Shown here piece after piece: positions 9,801-22,232 of a DNA stretch of 64,000 bases (within the stretch, counting starts at the first letter, position 1; each line of letters opens with the position of its first letter). The translations under genes and the position numbers were made by a program. The stretch comes from Salvelinus alpinus. Taxonomy: Eukaryota; Chordata; Actinopteri; Salmoniformes; Salmonidae. Location of the stretch: NCBI RefSeq assembly GCF_045679555.1, contig NC_092090.1, positions 32,909,593-32,973,592 on the forward strand. The letters run 5' to 3'. A model generated the notes under the pieces. It did not search any database, was not told the DNA's origin, and saw nothing but the letters and a program-made list of their open reading frames with translations.

Positions 9801-12800
9801 TCTTATCATTTTCAACAAGTTAGTCTATAGTCCATCTATAGATGCTCAACACACCATCTGTTGACATGTTACTGATAGTTTGCAGCGCTTCTACAAATGG
9901 ACTATCCAAATAAAGTGTTACCAAAATCACAGACTCTAATTCAGAACACAGTCTCTCTGATCTGTTAGTCTGACTCCTCATTCCCTCTCCCAATGCTGCC
10001 AGACTTATGGGGCCCCCTCTCTCACCCCTCTGCCCTGCCAGCCCATCCAGTCAGGCTCCGGTGCAGGTGCCCCCCCTGTCCCCACCACTCCCCCAGAGAG
10101 GGCCAGCCTGGTCCCAGCTGGTTGCTCTAACACATTCCACTGCAGCCTAATGACGGTGGGGACCAGTGGGCCACTCTGACCCCAGCCCTAACACCCCTTC
10201 ATGGCCCCCCAGGGACACAGCGGGGGAGAGGAGGGGGGAGCGTGACACAGATAAGGGAGGACACTCCAGGTGGCAGGATAGCGCAGGGAATTGGAAGTCA
10301 TGAATATATTAACTGACTGGAGTAATGAATTCAAATTAAATTATACGTGCTGAGTGGAAGGCCTAGTGAACACGTCAGGATATTTAGGGGGCAAATAATT
10401 ACACCTTTCAGCCAGTATGATAAAAAAAGGAACTGCACAAGACGTATAGCCACTGCTGTCAAATTCCCAACTCTAACTCAAGCTCTCAGAAAGTTAGCAG
10501 TGGAAAAGGAGAAGGGTAGTTATTAGAACCCAGTGTGTGGAGCTGGATCAGTGGAGTTCTCCATCCCCCAGCAGCACCAGAACAGCAGTGTCCTCCAGCC
10601 TCCAGCCCTGTGGTCCTGGGTTGGCTGATGCAGAGACTGACCCCATGAGGCAGGGCCAAGCCAGATCAGGAGGTGAGAGAGTGCCCAGCTGTCACTCTGG
10701 GCTGTGATTGGGGCACAGTCACAACGGCCCTGGGGGCGACTGTCAGTCCAGAATTCCCTCTGCTCTCCTCAGCTCGGGGCTGGGGGGCCAGAAGGATGGG
10801 GGCCAGGAGGCTGGGGGCCAGAGGGTTGATTGGGCTTGGCATTAGGGGTAGGAACCAGGATAGCCTCCCCTGAAACTGTCCATGGCCAAGAAGAGGAGGG
10901 GGAGGAGGAGGGAGATGGGAGAGGGAGGAGGCCAAGGTCCTCCAAACAGCCTGAGGCTAGAAGGGAATGATTCCCCTCTCTTTTGTTCAGCTGATCCTGT
11001 AAACAATCAAAGTCCCTGTTGGCCTGCTGAACGCTAGTCTGTCCATACGGTCCGGGACCGCTCTGTTCTGTTCCATCAGCAACCAGTCAACAGGATCTGC
11101 TGCCAGGGTAAATAGCATCCAGATTTAAAGAGCTATTTTGATTTCCTCATGAAAGTGTCATTAACTGCCCTGGACATCCCAGAGTCCTTTGTTTTCCTTA
11201 TTCCCAGCATCCCCTGGGTCCTACTCTGCGCCTGCTTTATGTGCTGTAGAATTGTGGGATAGTGGTCTGGTAAATAGCAGTCTAATCAGAGAGAGCTGGG
11301 GAAGATGACGCTGAATATGAAGGGGGAAAATTAAACACTTTAATTTGCTTTTGCATGGGGTAATGTGCAAATGACAAGAGCAATCTGAAATTAATGGAAG
11401 ACAATGTAGGAGCTGCACGTCAAGGCATTGTTTTAATTATGAATACTGAAAGCCAATTAAACCACAACCACACTGGCGGTGAATTTTCTGACTATTTGGC
11501 AAGATGGAGAGATGGAGAGAGAGATATGGAGGAGGCAGAGTGAGATTAGGAGAGATGGAGATGGGGGGGATAACCAGCCTCTCACACAGCCTTCAACTTT
11601 GTCCTCTTCCCCTCAGTCTATCTCTCACAAGCAATCTAATTTTCTTATTCACTTGCTGTCCTTGCATCCCCTTTATATTTTCTTATTTATCCATGCTTCT
11701 GCATCTACTCGGAATCTCCTTATCACACCTTCCTCCCCTAATCTTCGCTCTCCTTCTCTCATCTCCTCTCTTCTCCTCCATCCCCTCTCTCCTCTTTATC
11801 TTGTTCAACAGCTCATACCCTCTGCCTCTCACTCTGTGGAATTACAAGGTTTAGGACCCTCTCTCGGCTGGCCCGTGGACACACACACACGATAGGAAGA
11901 GGGCATCAGTTGTTTGGAGGTCTGATGTACACAGTCAAGGTTGAGTTTCAACATAGGACAGCCTCTCTGTTTCCTTTCTTTTCTCTCTTTTCTCTCTCTC
12001 TCTCTCGTAAAGCTACACATTGAAAAGTATCACTGGACAGAGAATGTTTTCCATTTGTAAACATAAAGAAAGCTGATCAACAAAACAGATGACAATAAAA
12101 AAGTAATTGTGACGAATAAGTGTTTATTTTGAGTAGAATAAGAATTTGTCCTAATTAGTAAACACACAGAGGTTTATACTGATTTAATATCGACACTCTT
12201 TATTTCTAAATATACATAGATACACTTATCTTACATCTAGCCCACAGTACATTCCAGATGACAGGTCTGTAAACATCACTGTGTGTGTGCGTGTTATAAG
12301 CATATGCAATGTGGCTTAATACAATGTGAGCTGTAGTATTTGGCTACAGGGGGAATATATTATGCACTGGGTGATGGGTGGGTAGGATGGGGACAGGATG
12401 AGGAGTACGGTGCCGTTGGGTTCCGGGGGTGGGGGGTGCAGATTAGAAGGTGCGAGACAGCAGATGGGTCTAAAAAAGCCCCCAGCTCCCGACACTGAAC
12501 AACGACTGGGGGTGGGGATGATATTGAGGTGGCAAATCATTTTCTGTATTATAATAAATGTGTTATAATCAGATAGTATGAAGAGTCTTAATCTATAGCA
12601 CCTGATTAATGAGGAAATGTACATTTTAAGAGTATTGAAGACATGCGTTTAACATTTTAATCTAATACCGACTGATATGTGTAAATTTGTATAATCTCTG
12701 CAAAAATACATAAACACGAGCATGTTTTTGTCTTTCTGTTAAGAATGTGTATGTGGATAATTTGAGAGAGGACTTGAGCAGAAGAGATGTTGACGGGAGA

Positions 12801-14044
12801 TGAGATGAGCAAAGTCATGATGCCCGACCATATGGATAGCTCCTGTAATGCACGTCTCGCTCCCAGATGGCGCCTGCAGCTAGAATAAGAGCAAAGCCAT
12901 TGTTTAACCATCACAACTATTATAATAAGGGAACGGGAGAGAAAAAGGAACAAAATATGTATGCATCAGAAATCTGTTCCCTATGTTGAGCTGGTGTCCA
13001 GAAGGGATCTTTCCTGAGAGAAAACAACCAGTAGTCCAGTAATTAACTGATATGATAATGAATGCCTAATTATGTCCATAGACGACCATGCTAGGCTGCC
13101 TACACCCTGCCCCGTGACCCGCTTTTGGCAAACTGTCATTTCATCTCGTCACTTCATAGGAAGGGCTTATCAAACATGACCTCAAAATAGACAGGCTTCT
13201 GCACACCCCTACCTCCCCCAACTTCCCCGTCTGCCCCCACTGCACCCTCTCTGGTCCTGAGTGGGTGTGTGGACATGGTGACACCTAAAGATGATTGTGC
13301 GCGATGGGGGAGACTGGAAGAGAGGGGGTCTGGCATCAGTGCTTTGTGGGTATGAATTCCTCCTCTGACAGAGTAGTGTCTATTTGCCCTGGGTGCTGCT
13401 AGGATACGATGTGACGGGGCTGTTTTAGCAGGCGTGGCACGGCGGGAGGATTCTGTTGTCTGGAGAAGCTGTCATTACTCTTAACCCTGTGAGTCCAAAC
13501 ACATTAAGCCCCAGTGAGAATGATGCCCCTTCACTCTCCATTTAACTGTGTGCTCAGATAAAACTCACATAACGGCATGCCTGTCTAATTTCTGTGCCAC
13601 TCACGCAGGCTCGAAAGTGATGATGATAATCTATGGTATTGTTGCGTTTTCAAACCATATGGTTTACAACCATTATGATATCCTCACATGCTGTGTACAG
13701 ATGAAAAAGGGAAAGGGGTGAATAGAAAGAGTAAAGTATCGAAAAGAGTATTTGTTGGCTTATGTGTAGTGACTAAATATGACAGAATAATCTGCTTGGT
13801 AATGTATAGTACCTGTCATACAATACAACGCCACCTTCAGGGCTGTACATACTACTGCAAGTCCATGACCTTCCATGGGCTCACCCTCAACATCTCCCCA
13901 ACATCTCATAATTCACCTCTCCCAGCAGCCATATGGCGTTACGACAATTTGGTTTCCATGACGACCAATACTCGGTAACGTTTTCCATTTTCCTCTCGCA
14001 TAGACACTAGTATTGCTATTAGGTGTTGAGACCTACCGTACTAT
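9801..14044. other. No gene seen; unique DNA
   Basis: About 4.2 kb with few repeats. GC-rich parts lie at 10000-10250 and 10540-10940, and a pyrimidine-rich stretch at 11580-11870 creates spurious open frames. 11100-11470 and 12780-13600 have balanced composition and could hold conserved non-coding sequence. I see no exon with convincing splice sites. Confidence 0.4.
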
Positions 14045-14046
14045 TA

Positions 14047-14841
14047 CTGAACACAAAATATAAACGCAACATGTGAAGTGTTGCTTGAATTTGTTCCCAG
14101 AAATGTTATGCACATATGCACAAAAAGCTTATTTCTCTCAAAGTTTGTGCAAAAATTTGTTTACATCCCTGTTAGTGAGGATTTCTCCTTTGCCAAGATA
14201 ATCCATCCACCTGACAGGTGTGGCATATTAAGAAGATAATTAAACAGCATGATCATTACACAGGTGCTCCTTGTGCGGGGGACAATAAAAGGCCACTCTA
14301 AAATGTGCAGTTTTGTCACACAACACAAAGCCACAGATGTCTCATGTTTTGAGGGAGTGTGCAATTGGCATGCTGACTGCAGGAAAGCTGTTGCCAGATA
14401 ATTGAATGTTCATTATAAATGTTAATTTCTCTACCAACGTCATTTTAGAGAATTTGCCAGTACGTCCAACCGGCCTCACAACCCCAGACCAAGTGTAATC
14501 ATGCCAGCACAGGACCTCCAGATCCGGCTTCTTCTGTGGGATCGTCTGAGACCAGCCACCCAGACAGCTGATGAAACTGAGGAGTATTTCTGTCTGTAAT
14601 AAAGCCCTTTTGTGGGGAAAAACCCAATCTGATTGGCTGGGCCTGGCCCTCCAGTGAGTGATCCTTTCTCCCAAGTGGGTGGGCCTATGCCCTCCCAGAC
14701 CCACCCATGGCTGCGCCCCTGCCCAGTCATGTGAAATCCATAGTTTAGGGCCTAATTTATTTATTTCAATTGACAGATTTCCTCATATGAACCGTAACTC
14801 AGTCAAATCGTTGAAATTGCTGCACGTATATTTTTGTTCAG
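14047..14841. mobile_element. Non-autonomous Tc1/mariner-type element (CTGAACA family)
   Basis: The left end CTGAACACAAAATATAAACG and the right end, read inverted, CTGAACAAAAATATACGTGC are flanked by TA at 14045-14046 and 14842-14843. There is no intact transposase in its 795 bp. A truncated relative is at 41458-41761 in the opposite orientation, sharing the motifs GGGCAGGGGCGCAGCCATGG and AAAAGGGCTTTATTACAGAC. Confidence 0.8.
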
Positions 14842-14843
14842 TA

Positions 14844-15225
14844 GACATGGCAAAATTAAAAAATATTGAATTGAGAGCTTTCTCTCTCCCTTTGTCTGTC
14901 TGTCTCTCACCCTGACACCCATCTATTAGGAAACTACAGGCCCAGATATATACATTTGTCTACATGGAGTCATGCACACGCTGTATGTGTGCTCTCACAC
15001 CTGCTTTTACAAACGCACATTCACATGCACACCACACACACAGCAACACAAACACATACTCTGTCATTCTGTCTCCTCCTCTTTGTGATGTGTAACTCAT
15101 CCATCTGCAGTGCTCTCTGGTGTTTTTCTCCTGTCACCATGGGGATCCACATCTGTTGGAGCAGGAGAGGAGATGCAGCAGCATTGCTACAGACCAGAGC
15201 AGAGATACAATAACCAGTGATTAGG
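14844..15225. other. No gene seen
   Basis: CA-rich unique DNA with no recognised feature. Confidence 0.4.
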
Positions 15226-15880
15226 GTTGGAAAGGGAGGGTATATTACTGGAAACTTTCAAAATTTACCAGTGAACTAACTAGGATTTGATGTAATCTAT
15301 CACAATGTGGCCCTTTTGGGTACTTCAGAATATCACAGGTGTCTGTAATGATCTCGGGCCCTCTGCGTGGCCGTATCACATGTAAAATATATGAAGTCAT
15401 TTATTAAGATGATTTTCAAAAAAAATAAAATTTTGAATGACAAAGCTGTAAAACATGATCCTAAATATCAACTTAGTGAATACCATTGGTGTTAAATATG
15501 AGGGTTTCAGCATGAACTAGCCTTATATATATATATATATTTTTTTTTTTACAAAGTTATTTATTTGACTATGTCTATAAGTATTTGTTGCCAATGTTTT
15601 GGCATCAAACTTGTGGCAGTTGTAAAAAAAGTCAATAGTTGGAAGAGTTCCAGAGTTAATTGAAAATAATGCTATTGTTTTTTTTTCATTAATTAAACTA
15701 TTTTCTCTTGAACCGTATGGTCTATCTACTAGAAACTCATGGACACAGATATAATAAATGAATACTATATATGAATAATTAAAAAAATATATCTTTAAGT
15801 TTAAATTGCCAAAAAACTAGATTGCCATATATTTTCTGTTAATTACCAAAATTACCGGTAGAATTGCAACCCTACCAGTG
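15226..15880. repeat. AT-rich interspersed repeat, same family as 51640-53050
   Basis: The left end GGGTTGGAAAGGGAGGGTATA and following CCAGTGAACTA reappear inverted at 52990-53045, and the phrase GGCCCTTTTGGGTACTTCAGA matches inverted sequence near 52920. The right end carries TTAATTACCAAAATTACCGG, matching the left end at about 51660. No coding capacity. It is probably a DNA-transposon derivative of unidentified family. Confidence 0.6.
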
Positions 15881-16267
15881 ATACACACCTCTGTATCACC
15901 ATCCAAGGTGTGGCAGAGCTGCAGCTTCACTCTACCTGGGGTGTCACTGACGCTAGTTCTGATCTATATGTCTTATCTTTTCTATTAGGCAGTGTGAGAA
16001 TTGTTAATGTATGTACAGCAGCGCCTCCGAAGCGTTCTGATAGGACCAGATGTAATGGAAGATAGATGTTTTAGATGGAAAGACAAAGAGCGAGAGAGAG
16101 AGAGAGATGTTTTGGGGGTTGATGGAAAATGACGCAAAAGAGAGAGGGATGTGGAGGTCTGGAGAAGTGCAGTGTCATGTAGGTCAGTGTAGAGTGTATC
16201 ACTGGGGTGTGGCCTTGCGGGACAAAACGCCTCCAACCCCCTTTTCATACACGCATGTGCGCACGCC

Positions 16268-16300
<33 letters not shown>

Positions 16301-16467
16301 ATAGGTCTCAACTTCCAGATGGCCCCCGGCCCAACAGGTGCTCCCTGGGCGGGGGAGGGCTGAGAAGTCTGACATCTGCTGCCCACTCACTACAGTACTA
16401 CACTACCCTCTCTGACAGACTGCCTACTCCCACCCACACACCCTACGATCTCTCTGGAAAACGTACA
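15881..16467. other. No gene seen; contains a CA microsatellite
   Basis: Unique DNA with a GA-rich patch at 16088-16108 and a CA repeat at 16269-16294. Confidence 0.5.
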
Positions 16468-16567
16468 TACAGTTGAAGTCGGAAGTTTACATACACTTAG
16501 GTTTCAACCACTCCACAAATGTCTCGTTAACAAACTATAGTTTTGGCAAGTCGGTTTGTCTCCTTGA

Positions 16568-17705
16568 GATGAACGTACTTTGGTGCAAATCAATCCCAAA
16601 ACAACAGCAAAAGACCTTGTGAAGATGCTGGAGGAAACAGGTACAAAAGTATCTATATCCACAGTAAAACGAGTCCTATATTGACATAACCTGAATGGCC
16701 GCTCAGCAAGGAAGAAGCCACTGCTCCAAAACCGCCATTAAAAAAGCCAGACTACGGTTTGCAACTGCACATGGGGTTGAAATGTCCTCTGGTCTGATGA
16801 AACAAAAATAGAACTGTTTGGTCATAATGACCATCGTTATGTTTGGAGGAAAAAGGGGGAGGCTTGCAAGCCGAAGAACACCATCCCAACCCTGAAGCAC
16901 AGGGGTGGCAGCATCATGTTGTGGGGGTGCTTTGCTGCAGGAGGGACTGGTGCACTTCACAAAATAGATGGCATCATGAGGAAAGAAAATGATGTGGATA
17001 TATTGAAGCAACATCTCAAGACATCAGTCAGGAAGTTAAAGCTTGGTCGCAAACGGGTCTTCCAAATGGACAATGACCCCAAGCATACTTCCAAAGTTGT
17101 GGAAAAATGGTTTAAGGACAGCAAAGTCAAGGTATTGGAGTGGCCATCACAACGTTCTGACCTCAATCCCATTGAAAATTTGTGGGCAGAACTTAAGTGT
17201 GTGTGAGCAAGGAGGACTACAAACCTAACTCAGTTACACCAGCTCTGTGTAAAGCGTCTGTGTGTAGCTGGTGAGATGAGTCAGGCGCAGGACAGCAGAT
17301 ATGAGTAATGAAAGCAATTTTACTCAAATAATAACAATACACGTCGTAAAAAGACAAGGCCACACATTCGGATCGCAATACAATAAACAATTACTCATAA
17401 ACAAACATGGGGGAACAGAGGGTAAATAATGAACAAGTATTTGGGGAATTGAAACCAGGTGTGTAAGAGAACAGACAAAACAAATGGAAAATTAAAAGTG
17501 GATCGGCGATGGCTAGAAGGCCGGTGACGTCGACCGCCGAACGCCGCCTGAACAAGGAGAGGGACCGACTTCGGTGGAAGTCGTGACACTCTGTCAGGAG
17601 GAATGGGCCAAAATTCACCCTACTTATTGTGGGAAGCTTGTGGAAGGCTACCTGAAACGTTTGACCCAAGTTAAACAATTTAAAGGCAATGCTACCAAAT
17701 ACTAA
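16568..17705 (+). pseudogene. Tc1-like transposase remnant
   Basis: The plus strand encodes family pieces out of a single frame. [20 protein letters not shown] starts near 16919, [12 protein letters not shown] (second catalytic Asp) near 17065, and [11 protein letters not shown] (catalytic Glu) near 17162, followed by a TGA at about 17204. The N-terminal DNA-binding part is deleted and the C-terminal part is split by the solo LTR at 17248-17588, resuming with [20 protein letters not shown] near 17600. The protein cannot be made. Confidence 0.87.
17248..17588. mobile_element. Solo LTR inside Tc1 transposase
   Basis: It starts TGTAAAGCG and ends GTCGTGACA, flanked by the 5-bp duplication CTCTG at 17243-17247 and 17589-17593. 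Removing it restores continuity with the Tc1 consensus seen at 43080. The copy at 42507-42896 belongs to the same family (shared GACGTCGACCGCCGAAC and GAAACCAGGTGTGTA). No internal retroelement genes are present. Confidence 0.87.
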
Positions 17706-17935
17706 CTGAGTGTATGTACATTTCTGACCCACTGGGAATGTGATGAAAGAAATAAAAGCTGAAATAAATCATTCTCTCTGCTATTATTCTGACATGTCAC
17801 ATTCTTAAAATAAAGTGGTGATCCTAACTGACCTAAAACAGGGAATTTGTACTAGGATTAAATGTCAGGAATTGTGAAAAACTGAGTTTAAATGTATTTG
17901 GCTAAGGTGTATGTAAACCTCCGACTTCAACTGTA

Positions 17936-18183
17936 TATGCACACATCTTCATCCAAACACAACCACCCAGAAACACACACATTGCATAAATTTAAGCAAA
18001 CACGCAAACAACTGCCAACCACAACACATAAATAAACACAATGGATGCCGTATGGTAAAACACATGGCCTAACTCTACGTTCACACAGTGACAAACACGC
18101 GGGCGTTTACAGTGTAACACCTCTCCTGCTCACTGAGTCCTGTATGTATTCTACGGGATTACAGCCCCAGGGCCAGGCATTCT
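17936..18183. other. No gene seen; CA-rich
   Basis: A-rich and CA-rich DNA with many ACACA words, no recognisable gene. Confidence 0.4.
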
Positions 18184-18206
18184 GGCATTCTTTCTCTTTC
18201 TTTCGT

Positions 18207-18305
<99 letters not shown>

Positions 18306-18354
18306 GCCTGTCTGCCTGCCTGCCTGCCTGTCTGCCTGTCTGCCTGCCTGCCTG
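18184..18354. repeat. CTTT tetranucleotide array then CCTG/TCTG array
   Basis: About 25 uninterrupted TTTC units (18206-18305) adjoin about 12 CCTG or TCTG units. Adjacent pure arrays like this are typically hypervariable. Poly-Phe/Leu/Ser open frames across it are artefacts. Confidence 0.92.
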
Positions 18355-20407
18355 CTCTGGTTTCTACAGCATCATCCAACACAGACCCAAGGACAATATG
18401 GTTTAATACTCAAAAGGCTGTGGCTGCGTGATACAATAACTAATTAACATGCGTGGCCTTGGGTGTTATGAATGACACTGAATGAATATGGATGGCATTG
18501 GTTTTAACACTGCAAGATAATTAGAGGGCATTGATTTATTTTGGCTGATCTATCGCATCAATATGCATTCTGGTCTGTAGTTCACTGTTAGCTTGTTTAA
18601 TTGCTTATTCAAGTGAGATATTCAGGAGACACGCTTCATTGATAAAGCCACAATCATGGAGGGAAGTGGTTTTCTATTCCTATTACAGCAAATTTGGCAA
18701 CTTATTGCCAATTACTTTCAACATTGATTGAAAACTTGAAATACTTGGACAGATTGTTTTCCCTACATCTGCTCACTCTGCTGCCTTGAATCTGTTTTGG
18801 AAGAAAATTTCTCCCTGGTCTCACACATCTTTCTCTGTGAGTCCTCTGTAATCATGAAAGACCGATTCTGTTATGGTTGGATGTGGAGGTGAAAACAAAA
18901 GGATGTGTAAATGATGATCGTCCATGTTTACCCAACATGCTAGTTGTCAGAGCAATGCTTCATTCTCACATACTGTACGGGTGAAATCACAGTTTCTAAT
19001 GTTAATACGCAATGGGAAAATACCCCTGTCCAAATTCTGGACATCCAGACAGTGTCCATCTCTCAGATATGTACAGTACTACGCCAGATCACTGTATAAA
19101 ATCAGATTACAGTTTAATCATCAGGCCTCTAAACACCATTTTTCAGTTGATGTGTTCATGGTGCCATTGACATCCTCTCCTTGCTGTGAATGACAGTTCT
19201 CTGGGTGTGTCCTCATGTAGCAACACAGGCAGGAGCCAGAGGTTTGGACACACATAAACAGATGATAGTGGCGGGCAGGGCGGGTAGCAGTGGGCACGTC
19301 CTCGTTAGCACCAAAAGTGTTGGGCTAAATTGGGCCCCGTCGTCTCCCCTGATCTGCTCTGCCGTCACACCTGCTCTCCAACCCTGCAGCTGTCAGTCAG
19401 CCCTGTCAACACACACACACGCTGTCCTCGCCAGGCAACAATGGAGCCCCGATACAGAGGATCAAATCCATATCTCTCTCTGCCCCAGTCTTTCTCGCTC
19501 CCTCTCTGCATCTGTTGTTCACAAGACTACAGTACCGCTGACCTGCTTTACAGTTACCAGGGCTGCTTCCTCCTCCAGCACACACACGGTTAATCCTCTC
19601 ATTACTGGGCTTCACAGACTGACTGGGGAAAGGGGGGGGGGGGTGAGGAGGAGGAGGGGATTGACAGATGGCATATGGAGCGTGTTCTGTCAGGGTAGAG
19701 GGAGACAGGGGTGCTTTTAAATAGACCATACCCCTGGCTGGGCAGGGCCTGGGCAGTCTGACTGGGGTTACATTAACCAGATGAATACCTCAGCAGCGAT
19801 GGTTCACCTCATGGTTCCTACTACTCCCCCCTCCAGCTCCTACAGTCCCCCTCTCACCTTGTCACTCTACTGTTACAGGTCAGAATACGGCACACTAGCA
19901 GTACATTCTGCCCTATAAAGCCACGTACTGTACAGGCATTGGCTGTTGAAAATGAGCGTACGCATTCACACTGTGGCACGACAACGTATCTGATGATGTT
20001 TTGTTAGTGTGGCAATGTGTTGATTTCTGTCCCTATTCAAATAAACCATCAATAAATACAATTGTGGAGATATTGCCAGATACCATATATTAATATATTA
20101 CAACTTCATGAGAAGGCAGCAGTAATCTATACTGATCGAAACAGATCGCAACCCCTTTCAACTCATTAATCATGGTGTCAAGTCTCTACATGGTTTGGGT
20201 CTTTGTATGTCAACCCAGTGTGCACTGGTAAGAATGAAAAGACAGACCAGGCATAAAAGAGGGTCAGTGGGGTCATGACCTTATCTGCCAGTTAGCATGT
20301 ACCTGCCCTGTCTAGGCACCATCTCTGAGGCTGCTGGTCAGCTCCTCTCACATCTGTCTGGTCTGACCACACACAGCTGACCCCCGACCTCTCAGCCCCG
20401 CCAGGCC
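18355..20407. other. No gene seen; unique DNA
   Basis: 18430-18900 is AT-rich, evenly composed and may include conserved non-coding sequence. A 176-codon open frame at 19190-19720 runs through low-complexity Ser/Thr/His-rich translation and resembles nothing known to me. Confidence 0.4.
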
Positions 20408-20572
20408 ATATATTTACATTTGACATTTGTGTCATTTAGCAGAGAAATTAGGGTTAAGTGCCTTGCCCAAGCACACAGACACATTTTTCACCTAGTTGGC
20501 TCAGGGATTCGAACCAGTGACCTTTCGTTTACTGGTCCAACGCTCTTAACCACTAGACTACCATCCGCCCAC
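20408..20572 (-). repeat. tRNA-related SINE-like repeat
   Basis: It contains GGATTCGAACC, the inverse of a tRNA B box (GGTTCGAATCC), followed by CTCTTAACCACTAGACTAC, plus the fish repeat phrase GTCATTTAGCAGA and GGTTAAGTGCCTTGCCCAAG. It appears internally deleted. A fragment of the same family in the opposite orientation lies at about 26762-26785 (GCGTCTGCTAAATGAC). It is not a functional tRNA gene: no cloverleaf with acceptor stem is apparent. Confidence 0.6.
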
Positions 20573-21499
20573 CCCCCCATCTCCCAGCACTCCCCATCTC
20601 CCCCTGCTTCCATCCCTGACCGTCTGCCTGTCTAGTTCAGTCTCACGTCCTCTCTCTCTATCCCTGCTTTCTATCCCCCCCTTTCTAACTGAAACAGCAT
20701 GACCTCCCTCCAGCACACTCACACACTGGCTCCCTCAACAATATTGCTTTTGAACAAGCTCCAATAAACAAACAATTACCAGAGAGGATGACTTATAAGG
20801 CTGAATTGCTTCACCATGGCAATGCGTTTAATTTCAGATTTCACAGTCCCCCGGAACAGAAGACAGGAGGCCAAACCAAACATGCTCCCTCTTTCCCAGG
20901 CTCTGAGCCAGTTGTGTGTGAGAACAAACACACACACACACTCACAAGTATGCACATACAGCCAGGCAGGCACGTACACATCCCTTCACTGACTTCCGCA
21001 CCCTGGCTGTTTTGGATGGTCTTTAATTGACTCATAGCCTAATGTCCCATTTTCATGTTAATGTATGGAAGTAACACATAATGACTAGAAGAGACATTCA
21101 TCTCTATCTGGGGTTTACATGATCCCATAACTGCCTTGCAAATTAAATTGTTCAATCTACAGCCATATATAATCATTAGGGGCAAGTGACCACAGTTTCA
21201 GTACACATCTAAAGTAATGGATTGATAAAGTTGTTATGGCAGTGCCCTGGAGTAAGTAAGTAGTCCTTCACAAGCCTGCCTGACCGCAACTCGCCATAAC
21301 GACTAACATAAAAAAATACACCTAGATCAATACATAGCGAGATAAAACAATTTGAGGGGGATGTAAGTGCTGGCCTCAGGGAGTAGAGTTCTAACAAAGT
21401 GTTCATGTTCACCACTCCACCATACTGTAGATGGGGTCAAATGAAACAGTAGAAAAAAATGGAAAAATATGCACTTAACAGGTGCAGGACAGCGGAACG
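20573..21499. other. No gene seen
   Basis: Unique DNA with a C-rich, T-rich patch at 20570-20720 and a short CA run near 20930. Confidence 0.4.
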
Positions 21500-21565
21500 T
21501 ATCAAAGAAAAAAGAAATGGCCGCAACTCTGGCATGGTGATTTAATCGGACGCACAAAAAAGACC

Positions 21566-21597
21566 ACGTTTCGATCCGAGTTGGATCTTCGTCACGT
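21566..21597 (-). ncRNA. Hammerhead-like ribozyme motif, core-mutated (left arm)
   Basis: Read on the minus strand it is GTGACGA, then A, then a perfect 5-bp stem GATCC/GGATC with loop AACTC, then GAAAC and GT. The hammerhead core is CUGANGA-stem II-GAAA. Here the first core C is G. There is also an extra A before stem II. Probably inactive. Stems I and III were not resolved by eye. Confidence 0.45.
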
Positions 21598-22202
21598 CAT
21601 ACACCACTGTGAAACACGCCTACTTAAATAACCTCTAGCGAGGTGACAATTTCCTCCTGAGACAAGAGTCCTTTAGGATACATTCCCTCAACACTGTTTC
21701 CAAGAGGTATAAACGAGGAACTAAATATAAAACCTTTTCTATAAAATGTGTTTATGGCTATACAAGATATAGCTTATGTTAATTTGACGTCTAAAGTAGA
21801 TTTTTGGGGCGTTTTAGCTAACCCTACACTTAACCCAATTGTCCTAACCTGCTATGTTTATTCTCCTAACCTGCTTCGTAAGTTCTCCTAACCTGCTATG
21901 AAAAGTAAACTCTGACATAAGCTGTATCTATTCTAGTCAAAACCACTCACAGGGTTTCCATTTTCCCTATATAATACAGTATTGTATACAAAATGATTGA
22001 CACATTTGTCTCACCTGTTTTTAATCTATTGCACACCTATATTACTTGACATGGATAAACAAATCAACATGTATTCATGTTTTTCCATATGTCTACTGTG
22101 TAATATGTATTGTTACGTTAATGTACTATATGTATTCAATTGACCGGATGAACATGCCTCTCGAGGTTACTTAAGTAGGTGTGTTTCACAGTGGCATATG
22201 AC

Positions 22203-22232
22203 CTGACGCAGATCCAACTCGGATCAATACGT
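22203..22232 (+). ncRNA. Hammerhead-like ribozyme motif, core-mutated (right arm)
   Basis: The plus strand has CTGACGC, A, stem GATCC/GGATC with loop AACTC, then AATAC and GTT. Against the hammerhead core CUGANGA...GAAA the last A of the first block is C and GAAA has become AATA. The left-arm copy has different lesions, so the shared ancestor probably had an intact core. Confidence 0.45.

Larger units (their letters stand above)
16470..17933 (+). mobile_element. Tc1-like (Sleeping Beauty parent family) element, 5'-deleted, with nested LTR
   Basis: Ends CAGTTGAAGTCGG and ACCTCCGACTTCAACTG are flanked by TA at 16468-16469 and 17934-17935. Without the LTR insertion it is about 1.12 kb, roughly 0.5 kb shorter than full copies. 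The missing part lies right after the left terminal region and removes the N-terminal coding part. Confidence 0.9.

Noticed and set aside
11479-11895. 138-codon open frame, possibly membrane protein
   Set aside because: Leu/Ser/Pro-rich translation of C/T-rich DNA; the overlapping frame looks equally hydrophobic, which indicates composition rather than coding.
19190-19720. 176-codon open frame on the + strand
   Set aside because: Translation is Ser/Thr/His-rich and low in complexity, lies over CA-rich and GA-rich DNA, has no splice-site logic and resembles no family I know.
20500-20560. Possible tRNA gene
   Set aside because: It has a B-box-like inverse motif but no cloverleaf or acceptor stem; fits a SINE-type repeat.
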